From NCBI GenBank assembly GCA_014728035.1, contig WJMJ01000059.1:62001-126000 (forward strand): 64,000 bases of DNA, read 5' to 3'. Below the pieces are notes generated by a model. That model was not told the DNA's origin, made no database searches, and was given only the letters and a program-made list of their open reading frames with translations. Each line of letters begins with the position of its first letter. Position 1 is the first letter of the stretch. Shown here piece by piece: positions 1 through 7,572 of this stretch. The position numbers and the translations under genes were made by a program. Source of the stretch: Promethearchaeota archaeon (lineage in GTDB: Archaea; Asgardarchaeota; Thorarchaeia; Thorarchaeales; Thorarchaeaceae).

Positions 1-335
1 ACCATCTCATTTCACCTAAGAGGGTTCAATTAAATTTGATTCAGATTGGTTTTTAATCCTTTTGAATGAACGAGCTTTGGCGGTGTTTGTTTCTCCACTT
101 ATGAGCTAGCTATCATACCAATGTGGTCATTTGTAAACATGTTGCGTATTGGTCCTAGCATTCCCAGTGAGATTTGTAGTATAAACTCAGATAGATATTT
201 CCAGCTCACTCTATTAAACACCTATCGAATCAACAGATGTGAAGTGGATTTTTGTCATTTAATGAGTTCTAGTTTAGCATTTTTCTTCATTACACATCAA
301 ACAGAGGAAATCGATACTATCGTCTGGTGTATAAT
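1..335. other. Intergenic stretch, no confident gene
   Basis: No recognisable protein or RNA is visible here. A 72-codon frame at 121-339 lacks a Shine-Dalgarno sequence and resembles no family I know, but its TGA stop overlaps the ATG of the micropeptide at 336 as ATGA, the arrangement seen in translational coupling. That may be chance. The stretch is AT-rich and could hold the promoter of the downstream micropeptide. Confidence 0.5.
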
Positions 336-386
336 ATGAATAAGACAAATGACTTCCCCCCTCGTGGGTCTGATGGCCCCTGGTAA
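336..386 (+). CDS. Putative micropeptide, copy 1 (ends Asp-Gly-Pro-Trp)
   Basis: A 16-codon frame encodes MNKTNDFPPRGSDGPW and ends in TAA. By itself it would be ignored, but a second frame at 57307-57345 encodes MNPMTPPPDGPW. Both share Met-Asn at the start, a proline run and an invariant Asp-Gly-Pro-Trp-stop end. Similarity continues past the stop: both have AATACCyGCAAA within about 25 bases, then CATTT. No Shine-Dalgarno is evident at this copy. It points toward the MazG-like gene, ending about 150 bases from that gene's 3' end. Function unknown. It could be a secreted or signalling peptide, a leader peptide, or a repeat element that merely looks coding. Confidence 0.4.
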   Translation: MNKTNDFPPRGSDGPW

Positions 387-532
387 GAACAAGCCTGTGA
401 ATACCCGCAAATACAACATTTGACATATACTTGAGTCTGGTTTTTTGGTTTTCAAGTTTGGTGTCTATTGATAATCCACAGTTGACAGAGTATCAAAATA
501 CAGATTCTCTGCAACTGTGTGCCTCTACCATT

Positions 533-829
533 TTATGGTTCGTTTTCACATTCACAAGGAGATTCTTCACAGCGTGAACAGGTATTTCGATATTTGTTCG
601 CAAGTGCCTCTCCAATGTCAATATCAATTATGTTTGCTATCGAGCATAACCAAGCAAATACATCTGCAAGTTCATTTGCAATGTCTTTGTCTGGCAGTTC
701 TTTCTGAATTGCTTCACTTAATTCTCCCAATTCTTGAAAAGTTCGCAATATTGTTCGGTCCAACCCTCTTTCTTTGTCTCTCTCAAGATATATCCGTTTC
801 ATCATTTCTTGAGCATCTTTGGTGTCCAT
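533..829 (-). CDS. MazG-like nucleotide pyrophosphohydrolase
   Basis: The 98-residue protein matches the short all-alpha MazG/NTP-PPase type, which hydrolyses NTPs or dNTPs to monophosphates and pyrophosphate to clean the nucleotide pool. The helix with ELGELSEAI (about residues 34-42) and the later ELADVFAWL (about 53-61) carry the acidic EExxE and ExxD metal ligands of the fold. An unusual cysteine-rich tail follows the catalytic helices, CSRCEESPCEC, which could bind zinc. It lies directly behind glyA on the same strand, with two hairpins in the 40-base gap, so it may be expressed by read-through. Substrate cannot be told from sequence. Confidence 0.75.
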   Translation of the reverse strand: MDTKDAQEMMKRIYLERDKERGLDRTILRTFQELGELSEAIQKELPDKDIANELADVFAWLCSIANIIDIDIGEALANKYRNTCSRCEESPCECENEP

Positions 830-832
830 TTA

Positions 833-866
833 GAAAAAGCCCCCTGGGGGACCTGCGTATCGCAGG
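833..866 (-). terminator. Double hairpin with T-tract behind glyA
   Basis: Read on the minus strand, a perfect 6-bp stem (861-866 with 852-857, loop of three) is followed by a 5-bp GC stem (CCCCC/GGGGG, 840-850) and then CTTTTTCT. This looks like an intrinsic terminator after glyA. The MazG-like start codon lies only a few bases downstream, so it could instead be an attenuator in front of that gene. Confidence 0.55.
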
Positions 867-869
867 CCC

Positions 870-2192
870 TTACATGAATCGGAGGTGTTTATATGCATCA
901 GTTTCTGTGTCAAACGCGTAGTGGACTTTTTGAAAGTCTTTTCTAAAGTCTTCCACATCTGCAGCTACTTTCTTGACATCTTCGCCTTTCACAACGACAC
1001 GATGCATAAATTCTGCAATAGCATCCATCTCTGACTCTTTCATTCCGAGACGGGTCATCTCGCTAGTTCCAAGTCTGATGCCGCCTGGCTTAATATAATC
1101 ACGTCCCATCTTTTTATCCCAAGGCAGAAGATTTCTGTTTATGACAATATTTGCTTTTTCTAGTTCTTCCTCGACCTTGCGACCATTCTTCATTGGGGTC
1201 TCAGATACATCTACTAGTACTTGATGTGATTCAGTGAAGCCTTTGTGTTCAGCAATGACACCCCATCCTCTACCATGGAGTGCTTCAGCTAGTGCTTTTG
1301 CATTCTTCAGTATCTGGGTCATATATGCTTCACCGAATTCCTGTAGCTCAGCTAAGACCACTGCCAAACCTGCTACATTGTGAAGATGATGATTACTCAT
1401 AAGACCTGGAAATGCTGCTCGTTTTATTTCGTCTGCATATTCGTTCTTTGAGAGCACTATGCCATGTTGTGGCCCAGGCATTGTTTTATGGGTTGAAGCG
1501 GTCATGATATCTGCACCTTCTCTTAGTGGGTCTTGGAATTTTCCTGCAGCTATCAGTCCTGAAACATGAGCCGAGTCATATCCTATCTTCATGTCGTATT
1601 CCTGAGCTATATCTACGAACTCTTCAACTGGATGTGGGAATGGAAATACACTTCCGCCAAATAAGAGAAATTCTACATCTTTCCCCTCTTCATACAGGCT
1701 TCTGATCTGCTTCTTGCTAGCGTCCACATCAATATTGAACTCCTCCTCGTCAAAGTCCCAGGTTCTTACCTTGTGTCCTCGTACAGCCCCTGCAGTCCCA
1801 CCTATGCTTCTTCTTGCATGAGAGATGTGCCCACCATGTGCTATGGCCATTGCCATCATTCGGTCCAAGGGCTTCATGAACGTTGTGTACATCATAAGGT
1901 TAGCAACAACACCCGATATTGGACGTACATCTGCGAATTCTGCTCGGAAAAGTTTCTGAGCTAGATCAATACAGATTTTCTCCACCTCGTCGATGTAGAC
2001 ACAACCTGCATACACTCTCTCACCAGGCCACCCCTCTGCATATCGGTCTCTAAAGTCACTCACAATAGCGGACCGTACAGCCGGTGACGAGATGTTTTCT
2101 GAGGCAATGAGATTTATCGTCTTACTCATCCAATTATCATGTTTTTCCAACAGGTCAAAAACCTGATCGTAAAGCTTCTTGTGATCGCTCAA
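870..2192 (-). CDS. glyA: Serine hydroxymethyltransferase
   Basis: This 440-residue PLP enzyme interconverts serine and glycine, passing the one-carbon unit to a folate or methanopterin carrier. The active-site lysine is K236 in STHKTMPGPQHG, where the family carries the Schiff-base lysine; SGVVANLM near residue 93 and YDSAHVSGL near 205 are PLP-pocket segments. The long form with an extended N-terminus (SENISSPAVRSA) is typical of archaeal GlyA. It is transcribed away from tRNA-Lys and has the MazG-like gene behind it. Length and motifs are complete. Confidence 0.95.
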   Translation of the reverse strand: MSDHKKLYDQVFDLLEKHDNWMSKTINLIASENISSPAVRSAIVSDFRDRYAEGWPGERVYAGCVYIDEVEKICIDLAQKLFRAEFADVRPISGVVANLMMYTTFMKPLDRMMAMAIAHGGHISHARRSIGGTAGAVRGHKVRTWDFDEEEFNIDVDASKKQIRSLYEEGKDVEFLLFGGSVFPFPHPVEEFVDIAQEYDMKIGYDSAHVSGLIAAGKFQDPLREGADIMTASTHKTMPGPQHGIVLSKNEYADEIKRAAFPGLMSNHHLHNVAGLAVVLAELQEFGEAYMTQILKNAKALAEALHGRGWGVIAEHKGFTESHQVLVDVSETPMKNGRKVEEELEKANIVINRNLLPWDKKMGRDYIKPGGIRLGTSEMTRLGMKESEMDAIAEFMHRVVVKGEDVKKVAADVEDFRKDFQKVHYAFDTETDAYKHLRFM

Positions 2193-2380
2193 TGTCGCAC
2201 TTCCTATGCTGGATGTCTGATGTCAGCTATAGTGACCTTCGTTATATCATTTCCGTCATGAATATAATATCAGAAAGATTAGTAGTATGGATTGTTTTTT
2301 GAATAACTTTCATCGTAGTATTACCACAATCTCTATAAACACAAAATGAGTCCACACGTTTTGACTACTATGTCTTCATT

Positions 2381-2514
2381 GGGCTAGTGGCTAAGCCAGG
2401 CATAGCGACAGGCTCTTATTCCACTCAGCGTCCGTTGAGGTGCAGAGAGACTTGTTGGTCGTGGGTTCAAACGCTATGAGATTTCCTCGGGCGGAACGTA
2501 TCCCACCTAGCCCG
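2381..2514 (+). tRNA. tRNA-Lys(CUU) with two introns
   Basis: Acceptor GGGCTAG (2381-2387) pairs perfectly with CTAGCCC (2507-2513), with discriminator G and genomic CC but no full CCA. D-stem GCT/AGC, anticodon stem ACAGG (2408-2412) with CTTGT (2451-2455), anticodon CTT at 2415-2417, T-stem GTGGG (2461-2465) with CCCAC (2502-2506). Intron 1 (2419-2449, 31 nt) is at 37/38: helix CTCT/AGAG with bulges TAT and AGA. Intron 2 (about 2471-2499, 29 nt) sits in the T-loop at 58/59: helix GTTC/GAAC (2465-2468, 2494-2497), bulge AAA, inner stem CGC/GCG. Removing both leaves anticodon loop CTCTTAA and T-loop TTCAAAT, as in archaeal tRNA-Lys. A TATA-like TCTATAAA lies about 45 bases upstream. Confidence 0.9.
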
Positions 2515-2676
2515 CCTTTCATACTTGTTTTTGGAACTGTAGTCAAGATGCTGATTCTGAAATCATCATGATGGTATAAAATCGGCAAGTACCGAAATTA
2601 TGTTCGTTACCAAATGAAAGTATATATTGTGCGCTTCCACACCATATGAAAATATCAATGAGAACTTTGAGGTGAC

Positions 2677-4311
2677 ATGATGAGTACTATTATTACAAGT
2701 AACAAATACTTTGTTTCAGTATTAATCATAACGATAATCTTTGCTGGTCTTACCTTTGGAAATCTTCCGAGTCCGGGAGTTTCAGCAGGAAGCCAAACAA
2801 TTGATGGTGTTACATACAATTTTGCAGACTATGGCCAATTGAGCCATGAACAACTTGCTCTATTCAATTACTTGGATACTATTGTCAGTTCAAAGTACCA
2901 AGGTTATGGAGAATGGGATGGATGGAATGCTGAAGATTTCCATGGTCTACACCACTATGTCATTGCCTTCATGAGTTATGCTGTTGCATCTATGTTCGAA
3001 ACGACTCCAGGATATCGTACATCATACTATCAGAATTTTGCGTATGACTTGGTCAAGAAGATGAATACCACAATTGACGATTGGGGCAATTCTTCAATCG
3101 AATATAAAGAGTGGGCTCATCCCGACTTTGATTTTACAGAGTATTACTATCCCAACGTCACCAATCCTGATGGAGATGACATCTATACAGGTGGATTTCG
3201 TGGTCCTGCAAACATTATGTGGACTGGTCATTATGCCTTGATGGAAACCTTGTATGAACGAAACTTCAACACTGGAGAGTTTGTTGATGAGATATCTTGG
3301 TTCATAAATGACTGGAATATCTCTCTTCTAACTGATGGGTTCGGTAATCCAAAAGAAGGTGGTATCTGGGGGGTTGGAATTATCCCTTGTGAACCCTACA
3401 TTGTCTTTTCACAATGCAATTCTATACCGATGGTTGCAACTGGGTTGTATGATAATCTCTATGCGACTGACTATCTACCAATGTGGGATTATGGCCTCAA
3501 CTTCATAAACACAGTGATGCAAGATGAGAACGATCTATATACTGATGGATATTTCATTCAAGAGCCTTTAGGATTCGTCTATGCTTCAACTGGAACCCCA
3601 CAAGAGTTTCCTGGACCTTCACTTGATCCATCTGCTGGATTACCTAAGGTGTCTTCATATGGAATTTCATGGGCATTAGCTTTCTTGGATTATTTCCAAC
3701 CAGAAGTTACTATAAATGAGTATCCTATCTTTTTAGAGAAATTCGGGCAAGAGATCTCTGGCAATCTGATGTATATGATGGACTCGTATCATCATCCCAC
3801 TGATTTTGGCACATACGAGCTTCTTGGTTCACTTTTCACAATGCTTCTGGCAAATCAGGTTCAAGATTATTCCACTCGTAACAGACTGATGAATTTCCTA
3901 TATGACTTGTACAATAAGATATGGTCTCCCGATGGTAGAACAATGTACTTTGACACAAGCTCACTTGAACCATTTCTCCAGTCGGTATTGGCTTTTGGAT
4001 ACATCTGGGCAAATAATGAGGTTTCCATCAGAGATTTGGTGGATTCCAGACAAAACGAGTTTTGGGACTACCCGTATATTAGCGAAGCGGATGACTCTCA
4101 TATTTGGGTCTATCAGGCTGAATGGGATGAATCCAAATCTGGCTTCATACTAAATCTTCGTGTAGACCAAACAGCGACATTGACTTTTGCCAATTTCGAC
4201 CATGCTCCTCATGCTTTCTTGGGTGGTAATATATTTTCAGAGCTTTCAGCCACATCCCAAGGGTACGAGCTAACATTGAATCCCGGATTATATAATCTGG
4301 TGATAGTATAG
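2677..4311 (+). CDS. Secreted linalool dehydratase/isomerase-like protein
   Basis: The 544-residue protein starts with a signal peptide or anchor (hydrophobic residues about 12-27), so it acts outside the membrane. The body resembles the linalool dehydratase-isomerase fold, an alpha-alpha barrel. The signature CEPxxxFxxCNxxP is present, with C238 and C247 nine residues apart, the same spacing as the catalytic cysteine pair of the bacterial enzyme, and a candidate catalytic histidine at H185 in MWTGHYALM. Several early WDGW/HHY residues could supply the acidic partner. The bacterial enzyme dehydrates or isomerises terpene alcohols; the archaeal substrate is unknown. A GAGGTG Shine-Dalgarno precedes ATG 2677/2680. 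The next membrane protein begins 11 bases downstream, so the two form an operon. Confidence 0.7.
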   Translation: MMSTIITSNKYFVSVLIITIIFAGLTFGNLPSPGVSAGSQTIDGVTYNFADYGQLSHEQLALFNYLDTIVSSKYQGYGEWDGWNAEDFHGLHHYVIAFMSYAVASMFETTPGYRTSYYQNFAYDLVKKMNTTIDDWGNSSIEYKEWAHPDFDFTEYYYPNVTNPDGDDIYTGGFRGPANIMWTGHYALMETLYERNFNTGEFVDEISWFINDWNISLLTDGFGNPKEGGIWGVGIIPCEPYIVFSQCNSIPMVATGLYDNLYATDYLPMWDYGLNFINTVMQDENDLYTDGYFIQEPLGFVYASTGTPQEFPGPSLDPSAGLPKVSSYGISWALAFLDYFQPEVTINEYPIFLEKFGQEISGNLMYMMDSYHHPTDFGTYELLGSLFTMLLANQVQDYSTRNRLMNFLYDLYNKIWSPDGRTMYFDTSSLEPFLQSVLAFGYIWANNEVSIRDLVDSRQNEFWDYPYISEADDSHIWVYQAEWDESKSGFILNLRVDQTATLTFANFDHAPHAFLGGNIFSELSATSQGYELTLNPGLYNLVIV

Positions 4312-4322
4312 GCGGTGTAACT

Positions 4323-4940
4323 ATGTCTGAAACTCAAACAAAACAAAATGAAGAAACTAGTGATTCACCTTTCATTGAACGTTTTCACATAGAAAGTATT
4401 GAGATGCTTTCATTGACTATCTTATTTGGTCTGATTGGCTCGATATTGGTGTTTCTCTTAACATTGATTCCTTTCCCATATCAGACGATTTCTCTGTTCA
4501 AATTGGGTTTTGTATTTTCCTTGGCACTTATTGCGGTGATTGGTTCAATAAGAGGTCCTATCGCGGGTTTTCTATCTGGATATTTGGGTTTGATTCTCAA
4601 CGATTTCTTCATTGCTGGCACAATAGTCGGTCTGACCCTCCCAGCTGCATCTTATGGAGTTCTCGGATTTATTGTTGGGTTGGGAGTCTATGACTTCGAA
4701 AAAGGAAAATCGCTTGCAAAATTATCCATCATGTCTGCAATTGGTTTGGTATTTACTCTTTTGCTGATACTTCTTCTTGCATTGAGTTTACAGAGTTATT
4801 CTCTATTAGCTGCAATTGGATTTGTGATATTACCAATCGTAACTACTGGATTCCCTTCTGTAATTCTATTACCTCCGATTCTGGCAAGATTATGGCTTCT
4901 ATTCATGAATCGTTTCCTGCCTGATTTTGCGCCTGACTAA
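4323..4940 (+). CDS. Membrane protein, ECF transporter S-component-like
   Basis: The 205-residue protein has a charged N-terminal tail and about five or six hydrophobic helices from residue 28 on. The segment GPIAGFLSGYLGLILNDFF (about 80-98) resembles the glycine-rich helix pair of ECF-type S components, the small membrane proteins that bind vitamins or other solutes for an energy-coupling ATPase. No ATPase or T component is nearby, so this is a resemblance only. It sits 11 bases behind the secreted LDI-like protein and shares its terminator, which suggests the two act on the same molecule at the cell surface. Confidence 0.5.
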   Translation: MSETQTKQNEETSDSPFIERFHIESIEMLSLTILFGLIGSILVFLLTLIPFPYQTISLFKLGFVFSLALIAVIGSIRGPIAGFLSGYLGLILNDFFIAGTIVGLTLPAASYGVLGFIVGLGVYDFEKGKSLAKLSIMSAIGLVFTLLLILLLALSLQSYSLLAAIGFVILPIVTTGFPSVILLPPILARLWLLFMNRFLPDFAPD

Positions 4941-4945
4941 TATTA

Positions 4946-4975
4946 GAGGGCCTTTTGGTCCTCACTTTTTTTGAA
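4946..4975 (+). terminator. Intrinsic-type terminator
   Basis: A 7-bp stem GAGGGCC/GGTCCTC (one G-T pair) with a TTTT loop spans 4946-4963 and is followed by ACTTTTTTG and another T-run. It ends the LDI-like/membrane protein operon. Confidence 0.7.
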
Positions 4976-5121
4976 TTTTAATCCAAAACAAAAGATTAAT
5001 TAACAATAGTTACTAGAAGTACGTTGAGATTGAGGTGTCATCGCAAATTTTGATGAATCTTATAGAATCTCAGACAATTATGAAATGATGCAGTTGCATC
5101 AGATGTAGAGGAGTCATAGAA

Positions 5122-5772
5122 ATGGAAACAGTAGAGGAACATAAACGAATGCTTCTGATTGGAGAACAGGTCCCCGATTTTGAAACCAATACCACCCATG
5201 GCCACATCAAATTCTCAGAGTGGGCCAAGGATAGCTGGGTGATTCTTTTCTCCCATCCTGCTGATTTTACTCCGGTTTGTACTACTGAGTTTATTGGATT
5301 CAGTGAGATTCATCCGGAACTGAAAAAACGAAACGTCAAACTCATTGGATTAAGTATAGATAGTGTATATTCACATATTGCTTGGGTTCGAACAATTAAA
5401 GAAAAAATGGGTGTAGATATACCCTTCCCAATAATTGAAGATTTGAGCATGGATGTTGCAAAGAAATACGGAATGCTTCATCCCGCACAGAGCTCAACTT
5501 CTGCTGTGCGTGCAGTCTTCTTTATTGACCCCGAGTTTAAACTTCGTGCACTGATCTATTATCCTTTGAGTAATGGTAGAAGTATGAGTGAAATTCTAAG
5601 AATCATTGATGCTTTTCAAACTTCTGACAAGCATGGCGTTGCGACGCCCGCAAATTGGGAACCTGGAAAAGAAGTAATAGTACCTCCTCCAAAAACCCAA
5701 GAAGCAGCGGAAAAACGCTTGGCAGAAGGATATGATTGCAAAGACTGGTTCTTTTGCAAGAAGAAACTATAA
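5122..5772 (+). CDS. Peroxiredoxin (Prx6-type, archaeal)
   Basis: This 216-residue thiol peroxidase reduces hydrogen peroxide and organic hydroperoxides. The peroxidatic cysteine is C53 in PADFTPVCTTEF, with the conserved Pro/Thr around it. Two more cysteines, C206 and C212, lie in the C-terminal tail (YDCKDWFFCKKKL), the layout of hexadecameric archaeal peroxiredoxins in which the tail takes part in disulfide relay. It stands alone, with its own upstream region and a terminator hairpin. Start ATG 5122 follows GAGGAG at close spacing. Confidence 0.93.
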   Translation: METVEEHKRMLLIGEQVPDFETNTTHGHIKFSEWAKDSWVILFSHPADFTPVCTTEFIGFSEIHPELKKRNVKLIGLSIDSVYSHIAWVRTIKEKMGVDIPFPIIEDLSMDVAKKYGMLHPAQSSTSAVRAVFFIDPEFKLRALIYYPLSNGRSMSEILRIIDAFQTSDKHGVATPANWEPGKEVIVPPPKTQEAAEKRLAEGYDCKDWFFCKKKL

Positions 5773-5780
5773 TCAAATAG

Positions 5781-5807
5781 GGGCGCAATGCCCACTTTCT
5801 TTTTTTA
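5781..5807 (+). terminator. Intrinsic-type terminator after peroxiredoxin
   Basis: Stem GGGC/GCCC (5781-5784 with 5790-5793) is followed by ACTTTCTTTTTTT. The stem is short but GC-rich and the T-tract is strong. Confidence 0.6.
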
Positions 5808-5887
5808 TGAATCAATTATCTGAAAAGTAGCCAGACTTATAGGTAGCAATTTATCAGATTATTCCAATAGTCTTGGAGTGTCTTAGA

Positions 5888-6691
5888 ATGATATTCAATC
5901 CATTGGGTTCTGATCTTCAGATATTATGGGATTTTATTGCAACTTTTCTGTCCTTCTTGCTTGTACTTATTGTTGTTCAAATCAATGGTGCAATTCAGAA
6001 GAGCGGGAAATTATCAGCTGATATAACTCGAAAAATTGTACATATCTTTGCAGCACCTGTGTATCTAGTTAGCTGGATGCTATTCTCCGGTGGCTCCTTG
6101 AGTAGGTTCTTTGCAATGATTGTGCCTTTGCTATTCGTTATTCTTTTCGTTTCTATTGGTACTGGAAAGGTAGTAAATGAGGCATTTGTAGGTTCGATGT
6201 CTCGTTCTGGAAACCCTCGAGAGTTACTTGGTGGTACTCTCTATTACGCACTGATGCTTGTAATCGTAACTGTTCTTTGGTTCTATGTTCCATCTGATGC
6301 CCTTGGTAATCCAACTCCAATAGCTTTCATTGTCTTTGGATGCGTAGCTGGCGGCGATGGGTTGGCTGATGTTATAGGACGAAAATATGGTGGTGAGAAG
6401 AAATTTGGAATTGGTGGAGCTGAACGTACAGTAATCGGATCAATTGCCATGTTTATTGGATCTTTTCTATTCAGTTTCCTCTTAATTGCAATATTTTCAC
6501 TAGAGGTTGGATTTTCTATTACACTCATGATTCTTCCCGTTCTTATTCTTAGTATCGTTGCTACGATTACTGAGGCTCTGTCTCCAAAGGGGCTGGATAA
6601 TTGGACAGTACCAATTGTATTGGTTATTGTGATTGTAATTATGGGCTTATTCCTACCTACACTCTGGCCATATCCACTATTAACTATCTAA
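5888..6691 (+). CDS. Dolichol/phytol kinase-like CTP-dependent prenol kinase
   Basis: About 268 residues with seven or so membrane helices. The N-terminal SADITRKIVHIFAAP (about 42-56) and the loop GGDGLADVIGRKYG (about 156-169), followed by GGAERTVIGS, match the CTP-dependent dolichol kinase/phytol kinase and phosphatidate cytidylyltransferase superfamily. Likely role: phosphorylating a free prenol such as geranylgeraniol or a dolichol-type lipid in the membrane. The immediate neighbour 15 bases on is isopentenyl phosphate kinase, which supports an isoprenoid role. A frame extends upstream to a TTG at 5873, but a GGAG at 5875-5878 sits nine bases before ATG 5888, so I take that start. Confidence 0.75.
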   Translation: MIFNPLGSDLQILWDFIATFLSFLLVLIVVQINGAIQKSGKLSADITRKIVHIFAAPVYLVSWMLFSGGSLSRFFAMIVPLLFVILFVSIGTGKVVNEAFVGSMSRSGNPRELLGGTLYYALMLVIVTVLWFYVPSDALGNPTPIAFIVFGCVAGGDGLADVIGRKYGGEKKFGIGGAERTVIGSIAMFIGSFLFSFLLIAIFSLEVGFSITLMILPVLILSIVATITEALSPKGLDNWTVPIVLVIVIVIMGLFLPTLWPYPLLTI

Positions 6692-6706
6692 TGAGGTTCC
6701 AACTTC

Positions 6707-7525
6707 ATGAGCTCTCACTTGACTGTCTTGAAACTTGGTGGCTCTTTGCTTACCGATAAATCCCATCCATATGTAGTCCGAGAAGACATCATTGCTTCAG
6801 TATCCAAAGAAATCAGGGAATGTATGGATTCAGGACTCATTCAGTTTCTTGTATTAGTTCATGGAGTTGGCTCCTATGGACACCCTCCTGTTCTTGAACA
6901 TAAACTGCACAAGGGATTTCTCGGAACTGAACAATTACTTCCGATTTCAAAGACTCAAGCGATAGTTGGCGAATTTCGAGCCCTGCTTGTGAAACATCTT
7001 CAAGAAGCAGAGATTCCCGTTTGCCTGATGTATCCTTCGTCTATGATAATTGCTGAGAAGATGAAGATAATTGATTTCTATCTAGAGCCCCTCAAAGCTT
7101 GGTTGAAGATGGGTACGGTTCCCCTTTTAGGCGGAGATATGCTTGTTGATACTGCTATGGGCTGGTCTGTAGGTAGTGGTGACCAAATGGCAGTAATCTT
7201 GAGTAAAGAATTGTGTGCCAAACGTCTTATCTTCGCGTCGGATGTTTCAGGAATCTATGAATCAGAACCAAAAGAAAACCCAGATGCTCAAATCATCCAT
7301 GAAATAAATTTGAATGAAGTTGACTCTATACTTGAGAGACTCAGCAAATCGGGTACAAAAGATGCAAGTGGTGCAATGAAAGGAAAACTACATTCAATAC
7401 TTCCTGCAAAAGACTTGATTGAGAATGGGCTTGATGTTACCATAATGTCGATGATGAAATATGGCACTCTAACAAAACTACTAGAAAATGAAGAAGATAT
7501 TGGTACGAAAATTGTTTCCAAGTAG
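6707..7525 (+). CDS. Isopentenyl phosphate kinase
   Basis: A 272-residue amino-acid-kinase-fold enzyme that phosphorylates isopentenyl phosphate with ATP to give IPP in the archaeal mevalonate pathway. LKLGGSLLTDK at residues 8-18 is the nucleotide-binding start, and HGVGSYGHP near residue 55 holds the histidine that binds the substrate phosphate in characterised archaeal IPKs. SGTKDASGAMKGKL near residue 220 is the ATP-site glycine/lysine stretch. A GAGG Shine-Dalgarno precedes the ATG. It is cotranscribed with the prenol-kinase-like gene. Confidence 0.9.
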   Translation: MSSHLTVLKLGGSLLTDKSHPYVVREDIIASVSKEIRECMDSGLIQFLVLVHGVGSYGHPPVLEHKLHKGFLGTEQLLPISKTQAIVGEFRALLVKHLQEAEIPVCLMYPSSMIIAEKMKIIDFYLEPLKAWLKMGTVPLLGGDMLVDTAMGWSVGSGDQMAVILSKELCAKRLIFASDVSGIYESEPKENPDAQIIHEINLNEVDSILERLSKSGTKDASGAMKGKLHSILPAKDLIENGLDVTIMSMMKYGTLTKLLENEEDIGTKIVSK

Positions 7526-7572
7526 TAAAAATAATCTGTTCTTGCTTATCTTCTCTCATTGAGGAGTTGTAT

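Noticed and set aside
517..921. Plus-strand frames over 517-921
   Set aside because: They are antisense to the MazG-like gene and the 3' end of glyA, whose minus-strand products have clear family motifs.
2381..2514. Fragment of 7S SRP RNA because it begins GGGCTAG
   Set aside because: Too short and lacks the SRP helix 8 GNAR-loop region; both ends pair as a tRNA acceptor and the interior resolves as tRNA-Lys with two introns.
5031..5121. C/D sRNA upstream of the peroxiredoxin (TTGATGA and ATGATGC present)
   Set aside because: No CTGA box at proper spacing and no terminal stem.
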